A stretch of 33,786 bases of DNA. Origin: Candidatus Dadabacteria bacterium (GTDB taxonomy: Bacteria > Desulfobacterota_D > UBA1144 > Nemesobacterales > Nemesobacteraceae). The notes beneath the pieces were generated by a model, which saw only the letters and a list, made by a program, of their open reading frames with translations, searched no databases and was not told the DNA's origin. The DNA lies in the NCBI GenBank assembly GCA_026710625.1, contig JAPOQQ010000045.1, positions 1-33,786 on the forward strand, read 5' to 3'. Position 1 is the stretch's first letter; each line of letters starts with the position of its first letter. A program made the translations under genes and the position numbers. Positions 25,218-33,135 of the stretch are shown here, piece after piece.

Positions 25218-26663
25218 TTATACGTCGTAATAAAGCATGAATTCATACGGTACGGGTCTCAGCCTGATCGGGTTGATCTCGTTTTCCGTTTTGTAGTCAA
25301 TCCATGTCTCGATTACGTCTTCTGTGAACACTCCTCCCTTGAGCAGAAACTCGTGGTCGTCTTCAAGGGCTTTTACGGCCTCTTCAAGTGAACCTGGTAC
25401 GGAGGGGATGTTGCTTAACTCCTCGGGTCCCAGTGCGTAGATATCCTTATCAAGCGGGTCTCCCGGCTTGATCTTATTCTCGATTCCGTCAAGTCCGGCC
25501 ATCAGCATAGCGGAAAACGTCAGGTAGCCGTTACACGATGGATCGGGGAATCGGGTCTCGATTCTCTTTGCCTTGGGGCTGGGAGAATACATGGGGATCC
25601 TTACTGCGGCGCTTCTGTTCCTAGCCGAGTAGGCGAGGTTAACAGGAGCCTCAAACCCGGGAACGAGCCTTCTGTATGAATTCGTTATCGGGTTGCTGAA
25701 CGCACATATGGCCCTTGAGTGCTTCAGGATTCCGCCTACATAATGCATCGCGAGATCGCTTAGTCCCGCATACCCTTTTCCGGCGAAAAGAGGCTTTCCG
25801 TTTTTCCACAAGGACTGATGAATATGCATTCCGGAACCATTATCGTCAAAAATGGGCTTTGGCATGAAAGTGGCCGTTTTCCCGTGTTCGCGGGCAACGT
25901 TTTTTACGACATACTTATACCATTTCATATTGTCACCCATGTCGACCAGTGGTGCGAAACGCATGTCAATCTCAGCCTGCCCCGATGTTGCAACCTCATG
26001 GTGATGGGCTTCAACGGAAATACCAAGGCTTAGAAGCGTGCTTACCATTTCGGAACGTATGTCGTGCATGCTGTCTGAAGGGGGCGTTGGAAAGTAGCCT
26101 TCCTTGTGCCTGAGCTTGTGACCGAGGTTCGGCTGCTCATCGGCCCCGGAATTCCAGATGCCTTCCTCAGAATCTATGAAGTAATATCCGGCGCGTGGAC
26201 TCTGGTCGTACCTGACATCGTCAAGAATAAAGAATTCCAGTTCCGGACCGAAGAAGGCGGTGTCCGCGACTTTTGTGCCCTGCATGAAGGAAATAGCTTT
26301 TCTCGCTATGTTTCTCGGGTCTCTCGTGTAGGGTTCCCTTGTTATGGGATCTTCGATATTACATATTATGACGAGGGTCGGGGCCTGCATGAAAGGATCG
26401 ACCTTGCAGGTGGTGGGGTCCGGCATAATGAGCATATCGCTTGTGTTAATCGCCTGCCAGCCCCTGATACTTGAACCGTCAAAACCAAGGCCATTTTCAA
26501 AAAATGACTTGTCAACTTCCTCCGCCGGTACGGTGAAGTGCTGCCACATCCCTATAAAATCAAGAAACCTGAGATCAACGAACTCAATCTCGTAATCTTT
26601 TATGAATTTAATTACTTCAGCCGGCTTTTTCGGAAAAGCAGGCTGGCCCGACTTAGTAGCCAT
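25218..26663 (-). CDS. glnA: Glutamine synthetase, type I
   Basis: A 481-residue enzyme that makes glutamine from glutamate, ammonia and ATP. Visible family motifs are FDGSSIRGW (61-69), [16 protein letters not shown] (about 218-233), [13 protein letters not shown] (272-284) and NRSAAVRIP (349-357). Tyr409, in [10 protein letters not shown], aligns with the Tyr that GlnE adenylylates in enterobacteria, so covalent regulation is possible; glnE is not in this window. AAGGAGG precedes the ATG. It follows glnB after 62 bp, forming a glnB-glnA operon. Confidence 0.97.
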   Translation of the reverse strand: MATKSGQPAFPKKPAEVIKFIKDYEIEFVDLRFLDFIGMWQHFTVPAEEVDKSFFENGLGFDGSSIRGWQAINTSDMLIMPDPTTCKVDPFMQAPTLVIICNIEDPITREPYTRDPRNIARKAISFMQGTKVADTAFFGPELEFFILDDVRYDQSPRAGYYFIDSEEGIWNSGADEQPNLGHKLRHKEGYFPTPPSDSMHDIRSEMVSTLLSLGISVEAHHHEVATSGQAEIDMRFAPLVDMGDNMKWYKYVVKNVAREHGKTATFMPKPIFDDNGSGMHIHQSLWKNGKPLFAGKGYAGLSDLAMHYVGGILKHSRAICAFSNPITNSYRRLVPGFEAPVNLAYSARNRSAAVRIPMYSPSPKAKRIETRFPDPSCNGYLTFSAMLMAGLDGIENKIKPGDPLDKDIYALGPEELSNIPSVPGSLEEAVKALEDDHEFLLKGGVFTEDVIETWIDYKTENEINPIRLRPVPYEFMLYYDV

Positions 26664-26725
26664 GATTAATAATCCTCCTTAATGCGATTGTTTCCAGAGA
26701 AAAGTTTCTTTGGTGCGAGCGCTAA

Positions 26726-27079
<354 letters not shown>

Positions 27080-27115
27080 CTACGCGTATTATTCAATCAC
27101 AATAAAGTATCAAAA

Positions 27116-27145
27116 AATATACCATTTGTTTCGTTTTCAAGTGAA
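27116..27145 (-). promoter_or_regulatory. Candidate sigma-70 promoter of glnB-glnA
   Basis: On the minus strand, TTCACT (27145-27140), an 18-bp spacer and TATATT (27121-27116) precede glnB, giving a leader of about 45 nt. I found no -24/-12 (GG-N10-GC) sigma-54 element between here and 27340. Confidence 0.35.
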
Positions 27146-27593
27146 CTGGTTCTTAAAATAGGGGTATAAAATAACTGTTTCTTTTGCGAAGGGGAAGTTT
27201 TTTGTTTTATAACTAATTCTTATAATTAAATATTCTCGGAATCTGAAGCCGACTCGATTTATATTTTTCTGCGTAAAAAAATCTCTTTTTCCCTGAAGCG
27301 ATGTTTCATGTTTTTCCGGCGGTGCACGTTTATTGTGCATAGAATCTTAAAATTTGAACATTTCCCCTGTGGCAGTAACGAGGTTCTAGGGGCAGGTGTT
27401 AGAGCGAGATTTATGAAAATCGGTATCCGACTGGCTGTTTCGGCAGAAAAGCAGTCCGATTACTTTCCCAGTTTGCACTTAGACTGTTCGTATTAGGTCT
27501 GGCAACTCTGTTCTAACGGCATTGATGCTGGGTGGCGCAAGCGACTCTCAATGAACCAGTGGTACGAGTTTTCCATATCGGTCCGTGCTACGC
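27146..27593. other. 448-bp gene-poor gap between glnB and the toxin gene
   Basis: No convincing gene is seen. Short open frames on either strand lack family features and good ribosome-binding sites. The glnB-side half is AT-rich. A 17-bp dyad with the layout of an NtrC site lies at 27323-27339. The toxin-side half is less AT-rich and resembles no recognised element; it may be debris from arrival of the toxin-antitoxin module. Confidence 0.5.
27323..27339. promoter_or_regulatory. Candidate NtrC-binding site
   Basis: TGCAC-N7-GTGCA is a perfect dyad. It matches the enterobacterial NtrC site layout (TGCACC-N5-GGTGCA) in length and half-sites except the inner C and G. It lies about 260 bp upstream of glnB. 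NtrC is encoded in this window, so the assignment is plausible, but five-base arms can occur by chance and no sigma-54 promoter was found. Confidence 0.35.
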
Positions 27594-27920
27594 TCACGCC
27601 CAAAGCAGGCGCTGTTCCAGTAGCGCCTGCATGTTCCGCCGTCCGTCTGCGACCATCAACACGAAGACATTGTCACCATTTACCCGGTAAATGATCCGGT
27701 AAGGCTTAAAGAAAACCTCGCGGTATTCCCGAATACCCATATCCAGCAGTTCTTTCGGATAATTTCCGTGCTGAGAATGCTCCGAAAGGTTGGCAAACAC
27801 CGCTTCGATTCGCGCTAGCACGTGGTCTGCGCTACCCGGTGAGTCGTGTCGCTTGATGTAATCATAAATCTCCTCTAGGTCGCGCACTGCGTCATCGGTC
27901 AACTGGACCAGAAAGGACAT
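27594..27920 (-). CDS. Type II toxin, RelE/ParE family
   Basis: A 108-residue protein with the RelE/ParE fold pattern: TDDAVRDLEEIYDYIKRHDSP (first helices), a LSEHSQHGNYPKELLDMG linker, then the strands REYREVFFKPYRIIYRV and NVFVLMVADGRRNM. The conserved R-x-x-Y-R-I-I-Y and late D-G-R-R-N are typical of the ParE/YafQ-like branch. It could act on gyrase or on ribosome-bound mRNA; the sequence does not decide. Its ATG overlaps the antitoxin stop by one base (TAATG). The last codons hold a 9-bp inverted repeat. Confidence 0.9.
   Translation of the reverse strand: MSFLVQLTDDAVRDLEEIYDYIKRHDSPGSADHVLARIEAVFANLSEHSQHGNYPKELLDMGIREYREVFFKPYRIIYRVNGDNVFVLMVADGRRNMQALLEQRLLWA
27605..27630. repeat. 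9-bp GC-rich inverted repeat in the toxin 3' end
   Basis: Perfect arms GCAGGCGCT and AGCGCCTGC with an 8-nt loop lie within the last codons of the toxin gene. No T-run follows, so it is not a classical terminator; it may protect the mRNA 3' end. Confidence 0.4.
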
Positions 27921-28201
27921 TAGGGAACCTGCTGCCGCCCTCGAAACCGTGCTATTACGTCAGCGGCGGGCTGCACCCGTCCCGCTTCGATCTGGCGGTT
28001 GCCCAGAGCAAGCATCTTGAGCAGTGCGACCGTTTCCTGCATCTGCTCGTAGCTGTCAATATCCTGTATTACTGCTTTGGCTTCACCGTTCTGAGTGATG
28101 ATCAAGGGCTCTCCCCGGTCCCCGAGCGTACGAACGATCTCGGCAGCGTGGGCCTTGAGGTAACTGATTGGCTTGATCCGGCTCGACAGCTTCATGGTCA
28201 T
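27920..28201 (-). CDS. Type II antitoxin, Phd/YefM family
   Basis: A 93-residue antitoxin. The N-terminal Phd/YefM DNA-binding domain contains RIKPISYLKAHAAEIVRTL and EPLIITQNGEAKAVIQDIDSYEQMQET, the family core. The C-terminal tail (about 65-93) should wrap and neutralise the ParE-like toxin. The start is at ATG 28201; an in-frame ATG two codons later is possible. It is first in the operon, as usual, and probably represses the overlapping promoter and palindrome upstream. Confidence 0.92.
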   Translation of the reverse strand: MTMKLSSRIKPISYLKAHAAEIVRTLGDRGEPLIITQNGEAKAVIQDIDSYEQMQETVALLKMLALGNRQIEAGRVQPAADVIARFRGRQQVP

Positions 28202-28211
28202 TTCCTTCCCA

Positions 28212-28245
28212 GACTAAATATAGTCATAAATGAGTCAGATTGCAA
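28212..28245 (-). promoter_or_regulatory. Toxin-antitoxin promoter with overlapping operator palindrome
   Basis: On the minus strand TTGCAA (28245-28240), a 17-bp spacer and TATATT (28222-28217) form a good sigma-70 promoter. The -10 is embedded in the perfect inverted repeat GACTA-AATA-TAGTC (28212-28225). A TGAGTCA element (28231-28237) sits in the spacer. This layout suits autorepression by the antitoxin. Confidence 0.6.
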
Positions 28246-28319
28246 GATGTAAGAGCGGAGGATTTATGAAAGCAATAATTCCCATTGATTTTGAATGTTG
28301 TTGATGATACTTTTCCCGA

Positions 28320-28976
28320 ATGATCGATCAGAAGCTTGGCTATGAGTTCAAAGATATCTCTCTGCTTGAAACGGCACTTACCCACAGTTCATACGCAAAC
28401 GAGTTTTCATGCCCCAGCAACGAGAGACTTGAGTTTCTCGGAGACGCGCTGCTTGGATGCATGATCAGCGCGCTGCTTTACGAAAAATACCCTTCGTACA
28501 CCGAGGGAGATCTCTCAAAGATCAAAAGTCGGGTGGTAAGCGGTGCGAATTTCGCGAAATACGCCGAGATGCTGGGTCTGAGAGAGCAGATAAGGCTTGG
28601 AAAGGGCGAGGAAAGCACCGGGGGAAGAGAAAGGGAGTCAAATAACGCAAATGCTTTTGAGGCACTTATAGGGGCGCTGTATCTTGATGCGGGCTACGAG
28701 AAAACTTTCGAAGTGGTGTCTCGACTGTTTCGAGACGCTATTGAGGAAGACGATTTTCCCCGCGACAGCAAGACGCAGCTTCAGGAAGTTTCCCAGAGCG
28801 TCTTCGGGAAGACGCCCGAGTACAGGATCCTGAGTGAAGAAGGTCTTCCGCATGAAAGGACTTTCACGGTGGAGGTCAGAATTCCTTCCGATCTGACGGG
28901 TACGGGCAAGGGCAGAAGCAAAAGGCAGTCCGAGCAGTCCGCGGCGCGCGATGCGCTCAGGAAGCTTGGATATTAG
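28320..28976 (+). CDS. rnc: Ribonuclease III
   Basis: A 218-residue double-strand-specific endoribonuclease that matures rRNA and cleaves structured RNAs. The signature NERLEFLGDALL (38-49 region) carries the first catalytic acidic cluster; NANAFEALIGALYLD carries the second. In the second motif the position of E. coli Asp114 is Asn (codon AAT), while the following Glu is kept. A C-terminal dsRNA-binding domain (about 145-216) ends RSEQSAARDALRKLGY-like. Asn here also occurs in some other lineages by my recollection, so activity may be retained. The gene converges on ntrC, 3 bp apart. Confidence 0.95.
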   Translation: MIDQKLGYEFKDISLLETALTHSSYANEFSCPSNERLEFLGDALLGCMISALLYEKYPSYTEGDLSKIKSRVVSGANFAKYAEMLGLREQIRLGKGEESTGGRERESNNANAFEALIGALYLDAGYEKTFEVVSRLFRDAIEEDDFPRDSKTQLQEVSQSVFGKTPEYRILSEEGLPHERTFTVEVRIPSDLTGTGKGRSKRQSEQSAARDALRKLGY

Positions 28977-28979
28977 GTT

Positions 28980-30395
28980 TTAACTCTTTTCTATTCCCAG
29001 GTCATTTATTTTTTTTGACAGCGTGTTTCTGTTTATCCCCAGTATTGCTGCTGCCTGTTTCATGTTTCCGTCAGTTTTTGCGAGAATGGCTTTGATTAAC
29101 TGTTTTTCAACTTTCCCGATTACCTCTTCGTAGACGTTGTGCAGGGATAAGTCAGAATTTTCTACCATCATGCGGACAAGTTCCTCGGTCTTCTTCTCCG
29201 TCGTTTCCGTTTCTACGTAGCCGGTTTGCGAATCGATGGCTTCTTTTGTTTCCTCACCGCTTATTATGCTGTCGGGAGTTAAAACCAGAAGACGTTTTAT
29301 AGTGTTTTCAAGTTCTCTTACGTTTCCGGGCCAACTGTGGCTGATCAATAACTGCTCCGCTTCGAGGGAGAGCACCTTTTTCTCGGTGCCCAATTCAGCG
29401 GAGTGTTTCTTCAAGAAGTGTAGAACCAGTTCCTTTATATCCTCTTTTCTTTTCCTGAGAGGGGGCAGGTTTATGCTTATAACGTTTAGTCTGTAAAACA
29501 GGTCCTCTCTGAAAGAGCCTTCCGTGACGGCATCTCTTAGGTTCTTATTCGTGCTCGCGATTATTCTGGGGTCAACAGAGACCGGTTTTTCACTGCCGAG
29601 TCTGTAGATCTGTTTTTCCTCAATGGCCCTTAGGAGCTTTGACTGCAGGTCGGTTGAAAGCTCCCCTATTTCGTCTATGTGAAGGGTTCCGCCGTCGGCT
29701 TCTTCAAATCTTCCCTTCTTTAAGGCGGTGGCGCCGGTGAATGCTCCTTTTTCGTATCCGAACAGTTCACTTTCGATAAGTTCCTTGGGGATCGCGGATA
29801 TGTTTACGGATACCAGTCTTCTCTTTCTTCTCGGACTGTTATAATGGATGGCTCTTGCGATAAGTTCTTTCCCGGTACCGCTTTCACCCGTTATCAGCAC
29901 GGTGATGTTCTTGGAGGCGGTGCGACCGATAAGCTTGTATACGTTCAGCATGTCGGGTGAACTGCCGACTATTTCTTCGAACGAAATATTCTCTTCGGAA
30001 TCCTGAGACAGCCTTATTTTTCTCCCTGCCTCGTAGTTTTTTATGGCCCGCTCGGCAAATAGTTTTACCTCTTCGAGGTCAAACGGCTTGGTCAGATAAT
30101 CATAAGCGCCGAGCTGTATTGAATCTATGGCGTTGCTGACTGTGTTCTGCGCGGTAATGAATATTATGGGCGAGTCGATTTCTCTGTTTCTAAGCTGGGT
30201 GAGAACCTCAAACCCGTTCATATCCGGCATGTTTATGTCAAGAAGAATCAGGGAGTACGCTTCCTCGGATGCTTTTCGGACGGCGTCCTCTCCGTTTTCG
30301 GCGCACTCGACTTCAAAGCCCGATTTTTTAAGGGATGTCTCGAGTATCCACCTGATGTCTTCTTCATCGTCGGCTATTAGGATACGGTTTTTCAT
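28980..30395 (-). CDS. ntrC: Nitrogen regulation response regulator NtrC-like
   Basis: A 471-residue sigma-54 activator. The receiver domain (1-120) has acidic pocket residues at 9-11, phosphoacceptor Asp53 and Lys103. The AAA+ domain (about 140-375) has Walker A GESGTGK (170-176), the sigma-54-contacting GAFTGA loop (217-222) and an arginine-rich sensor region. A Fis-type helix-turn-helix (about 430-470, [17 protein letters not shown]) ends the protein. It follows a NtrB-like kinase and lies near glnBA, which supports NtrC over other family members such as AtoC. It should activate nitrogen genes when phosphorylated. Confidence 0.9.
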   Translation of the reverse strand: MKNRILIADDEEDIRWILETSLKKSGFEVECAENGEDAVRKASEEAYSLILLDINMPDMNGFEVLTQLRNREIDSPIIFITAQNTVSNAIDSIQLGAYDYLTKPFDLEEVKLFAERAIKNYEAGRKIRLSQDSEENISFEEIVGSSPDMLNVYKLIGRTASKNITVLITGESGTGKELIARAIHYNSPRRKRRLVSVNISAIPKELIESELFGYEKGAFTGATALKKGRFEEADGGTLHIDEIGELSTDLQSKLLRAIEEKQIYRLGSEKPVSVDPRIIASTNKNLRDAVTEGSFREDLFYRLNVISINLPPLRKRKEDIKELVLHFLKKHSAELGTEKKVLSLEAEQLLISHSWPGNVRELENTIKRLLVLTPDSIISGEETKEAIDSQTGYVETETTEKKTEELVRMMVENSDLSLHNVYEEVIGKVEKQLIKAILAKTDGNMKQAAAILGINRNTLSKKINDLGIEKS

Positions 30396-30466
30396 AAATT
30401 GATTTCTCTAGACGGCGCCTCGCGCACTACGTGTTTATCCCCGGATGGCTAAGGGTAGACAATTTA

Positions 30467-31561
30467 CTAGCTTGACGGGAGCTGTATCTTGAATTCGGAG
30501 CCCATTCCTTCTGCACTCTCCGCGGTAATTATTCCTCCGTATTTGGCTATCACCTGGCTTGATATGAAAAGACCAAGCCCTGTTCCTTTCTTTTTGCTCG
30601 AAAAAAATGGGGTGAATATTTTTTTCAGGTCTTTTTTCTGTATGCCTGTTCCGTTGTCCTTTACCGATATCAGGACCGTGTGCTTATTGCGTATCTTGTA
30701 ATCTGTTACCCACTTTGTGCTGACGGTTATCTGCCCGTTGTCCTTTATCGAACTCACCGCGTTTTGGATAATGTTTATGAACACCTGTTTCAGGGAATTA
30801 TAGTCCCCCGGTATGGGAGGAATGGTAATGTCGAGCTTGTGCTTGAATTTTATGTTTTTATGAAGATTCGATTCGAGAAATATTATGTCAATCAGAATTT
30901 CATTTATATCTACCGACATCAGGTGCTGCGCTGATACCGACGACGGTTTCACGAGTCTGTTGACCAAGTCTTTCAGTCTTTCCGTTTCCTTTATTATTAT
31001 CTTCGAGCACCGGTTCTTCTCCGTTTTTGACAACGTGCCGTTTAGAAGTTGTGCAGCTCCCTTTATGCCGCTCAGGGGATTTCTTATTTCGTGCGCAAGC
31101 CCCCTTACAAGGGTTTCGTAATTCTCTTCGAGGCTGCAGTTTCTGCTGATGATGGACATCATGTTCATTTTTTCAGTGTTTCTTATCTGGATTACAAGTC
31201 CATTCATCCTGCCGTCGCTTCCGTGTAGCGGAGATACCGTGCATTCCACGTTGATTGAAGAGTCGCGGGATATGCGGAAAAGCAGATCGTTTTCCTGCAC
31301 GACTCTCTCTTCATTTACCGCCCTTGAGCAGAGGTTGGTTATTTCTTCCGGCAGAAACCTTGATATATGCTTTCCGATGGTCTTTCGCCTTGAGATATTG
31401 AGTATGGTCTCAGACGGTTCGTTAACGGAAATTATATTAAGATCCTTGTCAGCTACTATCACTCCCTCGGGAAGCGAATCCAGAAGATCCTTGTAGAACG
31501 TCGCATGTTCCTGCGGTTCTGTGTCCGCAAGCATTTTTCTCGCCACCGCCGGTTCTCTCAT
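30467..31561 (-). CDS. ntrB: NtrB-like PAS-domain sensor histidine kinase
   Basis: A 364-residue soluble kinase with no transmembrane segments. A PAS domain (about 20-130, LLDSLPEGVIVADKD) is followed by a HisKA dimerisation helix with His157 in GLAHEIRNPLSGIKGAAQLL, as in NtrB. The ATPase domain has an N box (IIQNAVSSI), G1 (KDNGTGI), an F box (FTPFFSSK) and G2 (GTGLGLF). It should phosphorylate NtrC under PII control. Its ATG overlaps the hom stop codon (ATGA), and the gap to ntrC is 71 bp. Confidence 0.88.
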   Translation of the reverse strand: MREPAVARKMLADTEPQEHATFYKDLLDSLPEGVIVADKDLNIISVNEPSETILNISRRKTIGKHISRFLPEEITNLCSRAVNEERVVQENDLLFRISRDSSINVECTVSPLHGSDGRMNGLVIQIRNTEKMNMMSIISRNCSLEENYETLVRGLAHEIRNPLSGIKGAAQLLNGTLSKTEKNRCSKIIIKETERLKDLVNRLVKPSSVSAQHLMSVDINEILIDIIFLESNLHKNIKFKHKLDITIPPIPGDYNSLKQVFINIIQNAVSSIKDNGQITVSTKWVTDYKIRNKHTVLISVKDNGTGIQKKDLKKIFTPFFSSKKKGTGLGLFISSQVIAKYGGIITAESAEGMGSEFKIQLPSS

Positions 31562-32865
31562 ATTTCTTCAATCCTTATGAAAATCGCGTCAGCTACGGAT
31601 GTCATGGACTTCCTTATTCTATCAAGGGCCTTCCTGAGGCTTTTCTCCACCGACTCGTGGGTCATTATTATAATGGGGACCTCTCCGCCGTTTGTTTCCC
31701 TTGTCTGCTGAATTATGGACTCTATGCTTATTCCGCACTTTCCGAGAATCGTGGTTATTTTCCCCAGCGTGCCCGGCTTGTCCTCAACCTGGAATCTAAG
31801 GTAGTAGCGGCCCGAAAGACCGTCGGTACTGACAAGAGTCCTGTGTCCGGCATCTTCCGCATAAAGCATGGGAGGAGCGGGCTGCGAACCGTTTTGGGCG
31901 GTTTTTGCGATTGAAACCAGATCGCCCACAACGGCGCTTGCCGTCGGGAGCATTCCGGCCCCCATTCCATATAGCATTGTCGGACCTACCTTGTCTCCCA
32001 CGATATGGATCGCGTTAAACGCGTCTTTCACATCGGCAAGCTGAGTGTTTTTTCTTATGAGCGCCGGATAAACCCCAGCCTGTACGCCCGAGTCGGTCGA
32101 CTTGGCGATGGCAAGCAGTTTGATCTTATAGCCGAGCTGCTCGGCGAAGCCTATATCGGTTGAGGAGATGTTTCTTATTCCCTCGACGTATATGTCATCG
32201 AATTCTGGAAAGAATCCGTAGGCAAGCATTATCAGGATCGACAGCTTGTGCGCGGCGTCAATGCCGTCTATGTCAAACGAGGGGTCGGCTTCTGCGTATC
32301 CTTCTTTCTGGGCGCGCTGCAGCATTTCGTCAAACCCTTTTTTCTGTTCCGACATGTTATGAAGTATGTAGTTGCACGTCCCGTTCATTATTCCGTGTAT
32401 GGAGAGAATGTTGTTTGCCACATAGCTCTCATGCGTTGCCTTGATTATGGGTATTCCCCCTCCGACGCTTGCTTCAAACGCCACGTGGACCCCGTTTGCG
32501 GCCGCTTCCCTGAATATCTCACCCCCGTGGTGGGCCAGAAGGGCCTTGTTTGCGGTTACGACGTTTTTTCCGCTCCGTATCGCGGCCAAGACCAGCTCGC
32601 GCGCTGCCGTAGTTCCGCCGATAAGCTCGATTATTATCGAGATGTTCTCGTCGTCTATGAGTTCGCGCGCGTCGGTGGTGAAAAGCTTCCTGGGGATTTT
32701 TACCGGGCGTTTTCTCTTTATGTCGATATCGGCTACTTTTTTTATGCGCAGCCTTATCCCGGTTCTTTTTTCTATTATGTCCTTGTTTTCGCTTATTGTT
32801 TTATAAACTCCGCAACCTATGGTTCCGGCGCCTATAAGACCTATATCTACGGAATGGGAATTCAT
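31558..32865 (-). CDS. hom: Homoserine dehydrogenase
   Basis: A 435-residue enzyme of the aspartate pathway to threonine and methionine. The N-terminal Rossmann domain has GLIGAGTIGCGVY (9-21) and VVTANKALLA (102-111, NAD(P) site). The catalytic domain has GIMNGTCNYIL (158-168) and DIDGIDAAHKLSIL with the catalytic Lys207. A C-terminal ACT domain (about 350-430, LRFQVEDKPGTLGKIT) suggests threonine feedback. It is the first gene of a hom-ntrB-ntrC operon and overlaps ntrB by 4 bp. TTAAAAAAAGGGAG upstream provides a ribosome-binding site. Confidence 0.96.
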   Translation of the reverse strand: MNSHSVDIGLIGAGTIGCGVYKTISENKDIIEKRTGIRLRIKKVADIDIKRKRPVKIPRKLFTTDARELIDDENISIIIELIGGTTAARELVLAAIRSGKNVVTANKALLAHHGGEIFREAAANGVHVAFEASVGGGIPIIKATHESYVANNILSIHGIMNGTCNYILHNMSEQKKGFDEMLQRAQKEGYAEADPSFDIDGIDAAHKLSILIMLAYGFFPEFDDIYVEGIRNISSTDIGFAEQLGYKIKLLAIAKSTDSGVQAGVYPALIRKNTQLADVKDAFNAIHIVGDKVGPTMLYGMGAGMLPTASAVVGDLVSIAKTAQNGSQPAPPMLYAEDAGHRTLVSTDGLSGRYYLRFQVEDKPGTLGKITTILGKCGISIESIIQQTRETNGGEVPIIIMTHESVEKSLRKALDRIRKSMTSVADAIFIRIEEI

Positions 32866-32899
32866 CCGACATCTCCCTTTTTTTAAGCATAAAAAGAAG

Positions 32900-32905
32900 A
32901 TTATA
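32900..32905 (-). promoter_or_regulatory. -10 element of the hom-ntrB-ntrC promoter
   Basis: A perfect TATAAT on the minus strand lies 35 bp upstream of hom, with a start predicted near 32893. The -35 region is poor (TTCTGT-like at 18 bp), so this is a partial promoter call. Confidence 0.4.
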
Positions 32906-32954
32906 CATAATTCACTTCACAATACAGAAGGACTGCCGTTTCGGCGCGGAGGGT

Positions 32955-32983
32955 TTGACAGTATGCACTATTATTTGTTAGAC
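32955..32983 (+). promoter_or_regulatory. Weak candidate promoter for the FN3/Calx-beta gene
   Basis: A perfect TTGACA (32955-32960) lies 17 bp before TTAGAC, a poor -10. The -10 region overlaps a perfect inverted repeat GTTAG-A-CTAAC (32977-32987), which could be an operator. It is about 70 bp upstream of ATG 33055. Confidence 0.25.
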
Positions 32984-33054
32984 TAACCAGTACATATCTA
33001 GACCGACCGTATGTTCCTAATACAAGAAGTCTGCAATCAGGGAGAAGCGCTTCC

Positions 33055-33135
33055 ATGAAAAATTCAGCCCATAGAAATAACCCTTTACAACTGAAGTTTA
33101 GTTCTACCCCCCCCCTCAAAAACTTGATTCTGTAA
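33055..33135 (+). CDS. Short leader frame that would be the 5' end of the surface-protein gene
   Basis: ATG 33055 follows a good ribosome-binding site (AGGGAGA, 33039-33045). The frame runs through a C9 tract and stops at TAA 33133-33135 after 26 codons. With one extra C the same frame continues into the FN3/Calx-beta gene downstream. I see it as the displaced N-terminus of that gene rather than an independent peptide. Confidence 0.45.
   Translation: MKNSAHRNNPLQLKFSSTPPLKNLIL
33107..33115 (+). repeat. Nine-C homopolymer tract, candidate phase-variation switch
   Basis: C9 lies between the only ATG with a good ribosome-binding site and the signal peptide of the surface protein. Upstream and downstream frames differ by exactly one inserted C. 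Slipped-strand mispairing in such tracts switches surface genes ON and OFF in many bacteria. Confidence 0.55.

Noticed and set aside
27137-27496. Two short open frames (67 and 62 codons) upstream of glnB
   Set aside because: There is no ribosome-binding site, domain or codon bias, and they overlap the glnB promoter region.
33107-33115. C9 tract as a simple sequencing error
   Set aside because: I could not exclude this, but the exact one-base frame relation and the good ribosome-binding site justify reporting it as possible phase variation.
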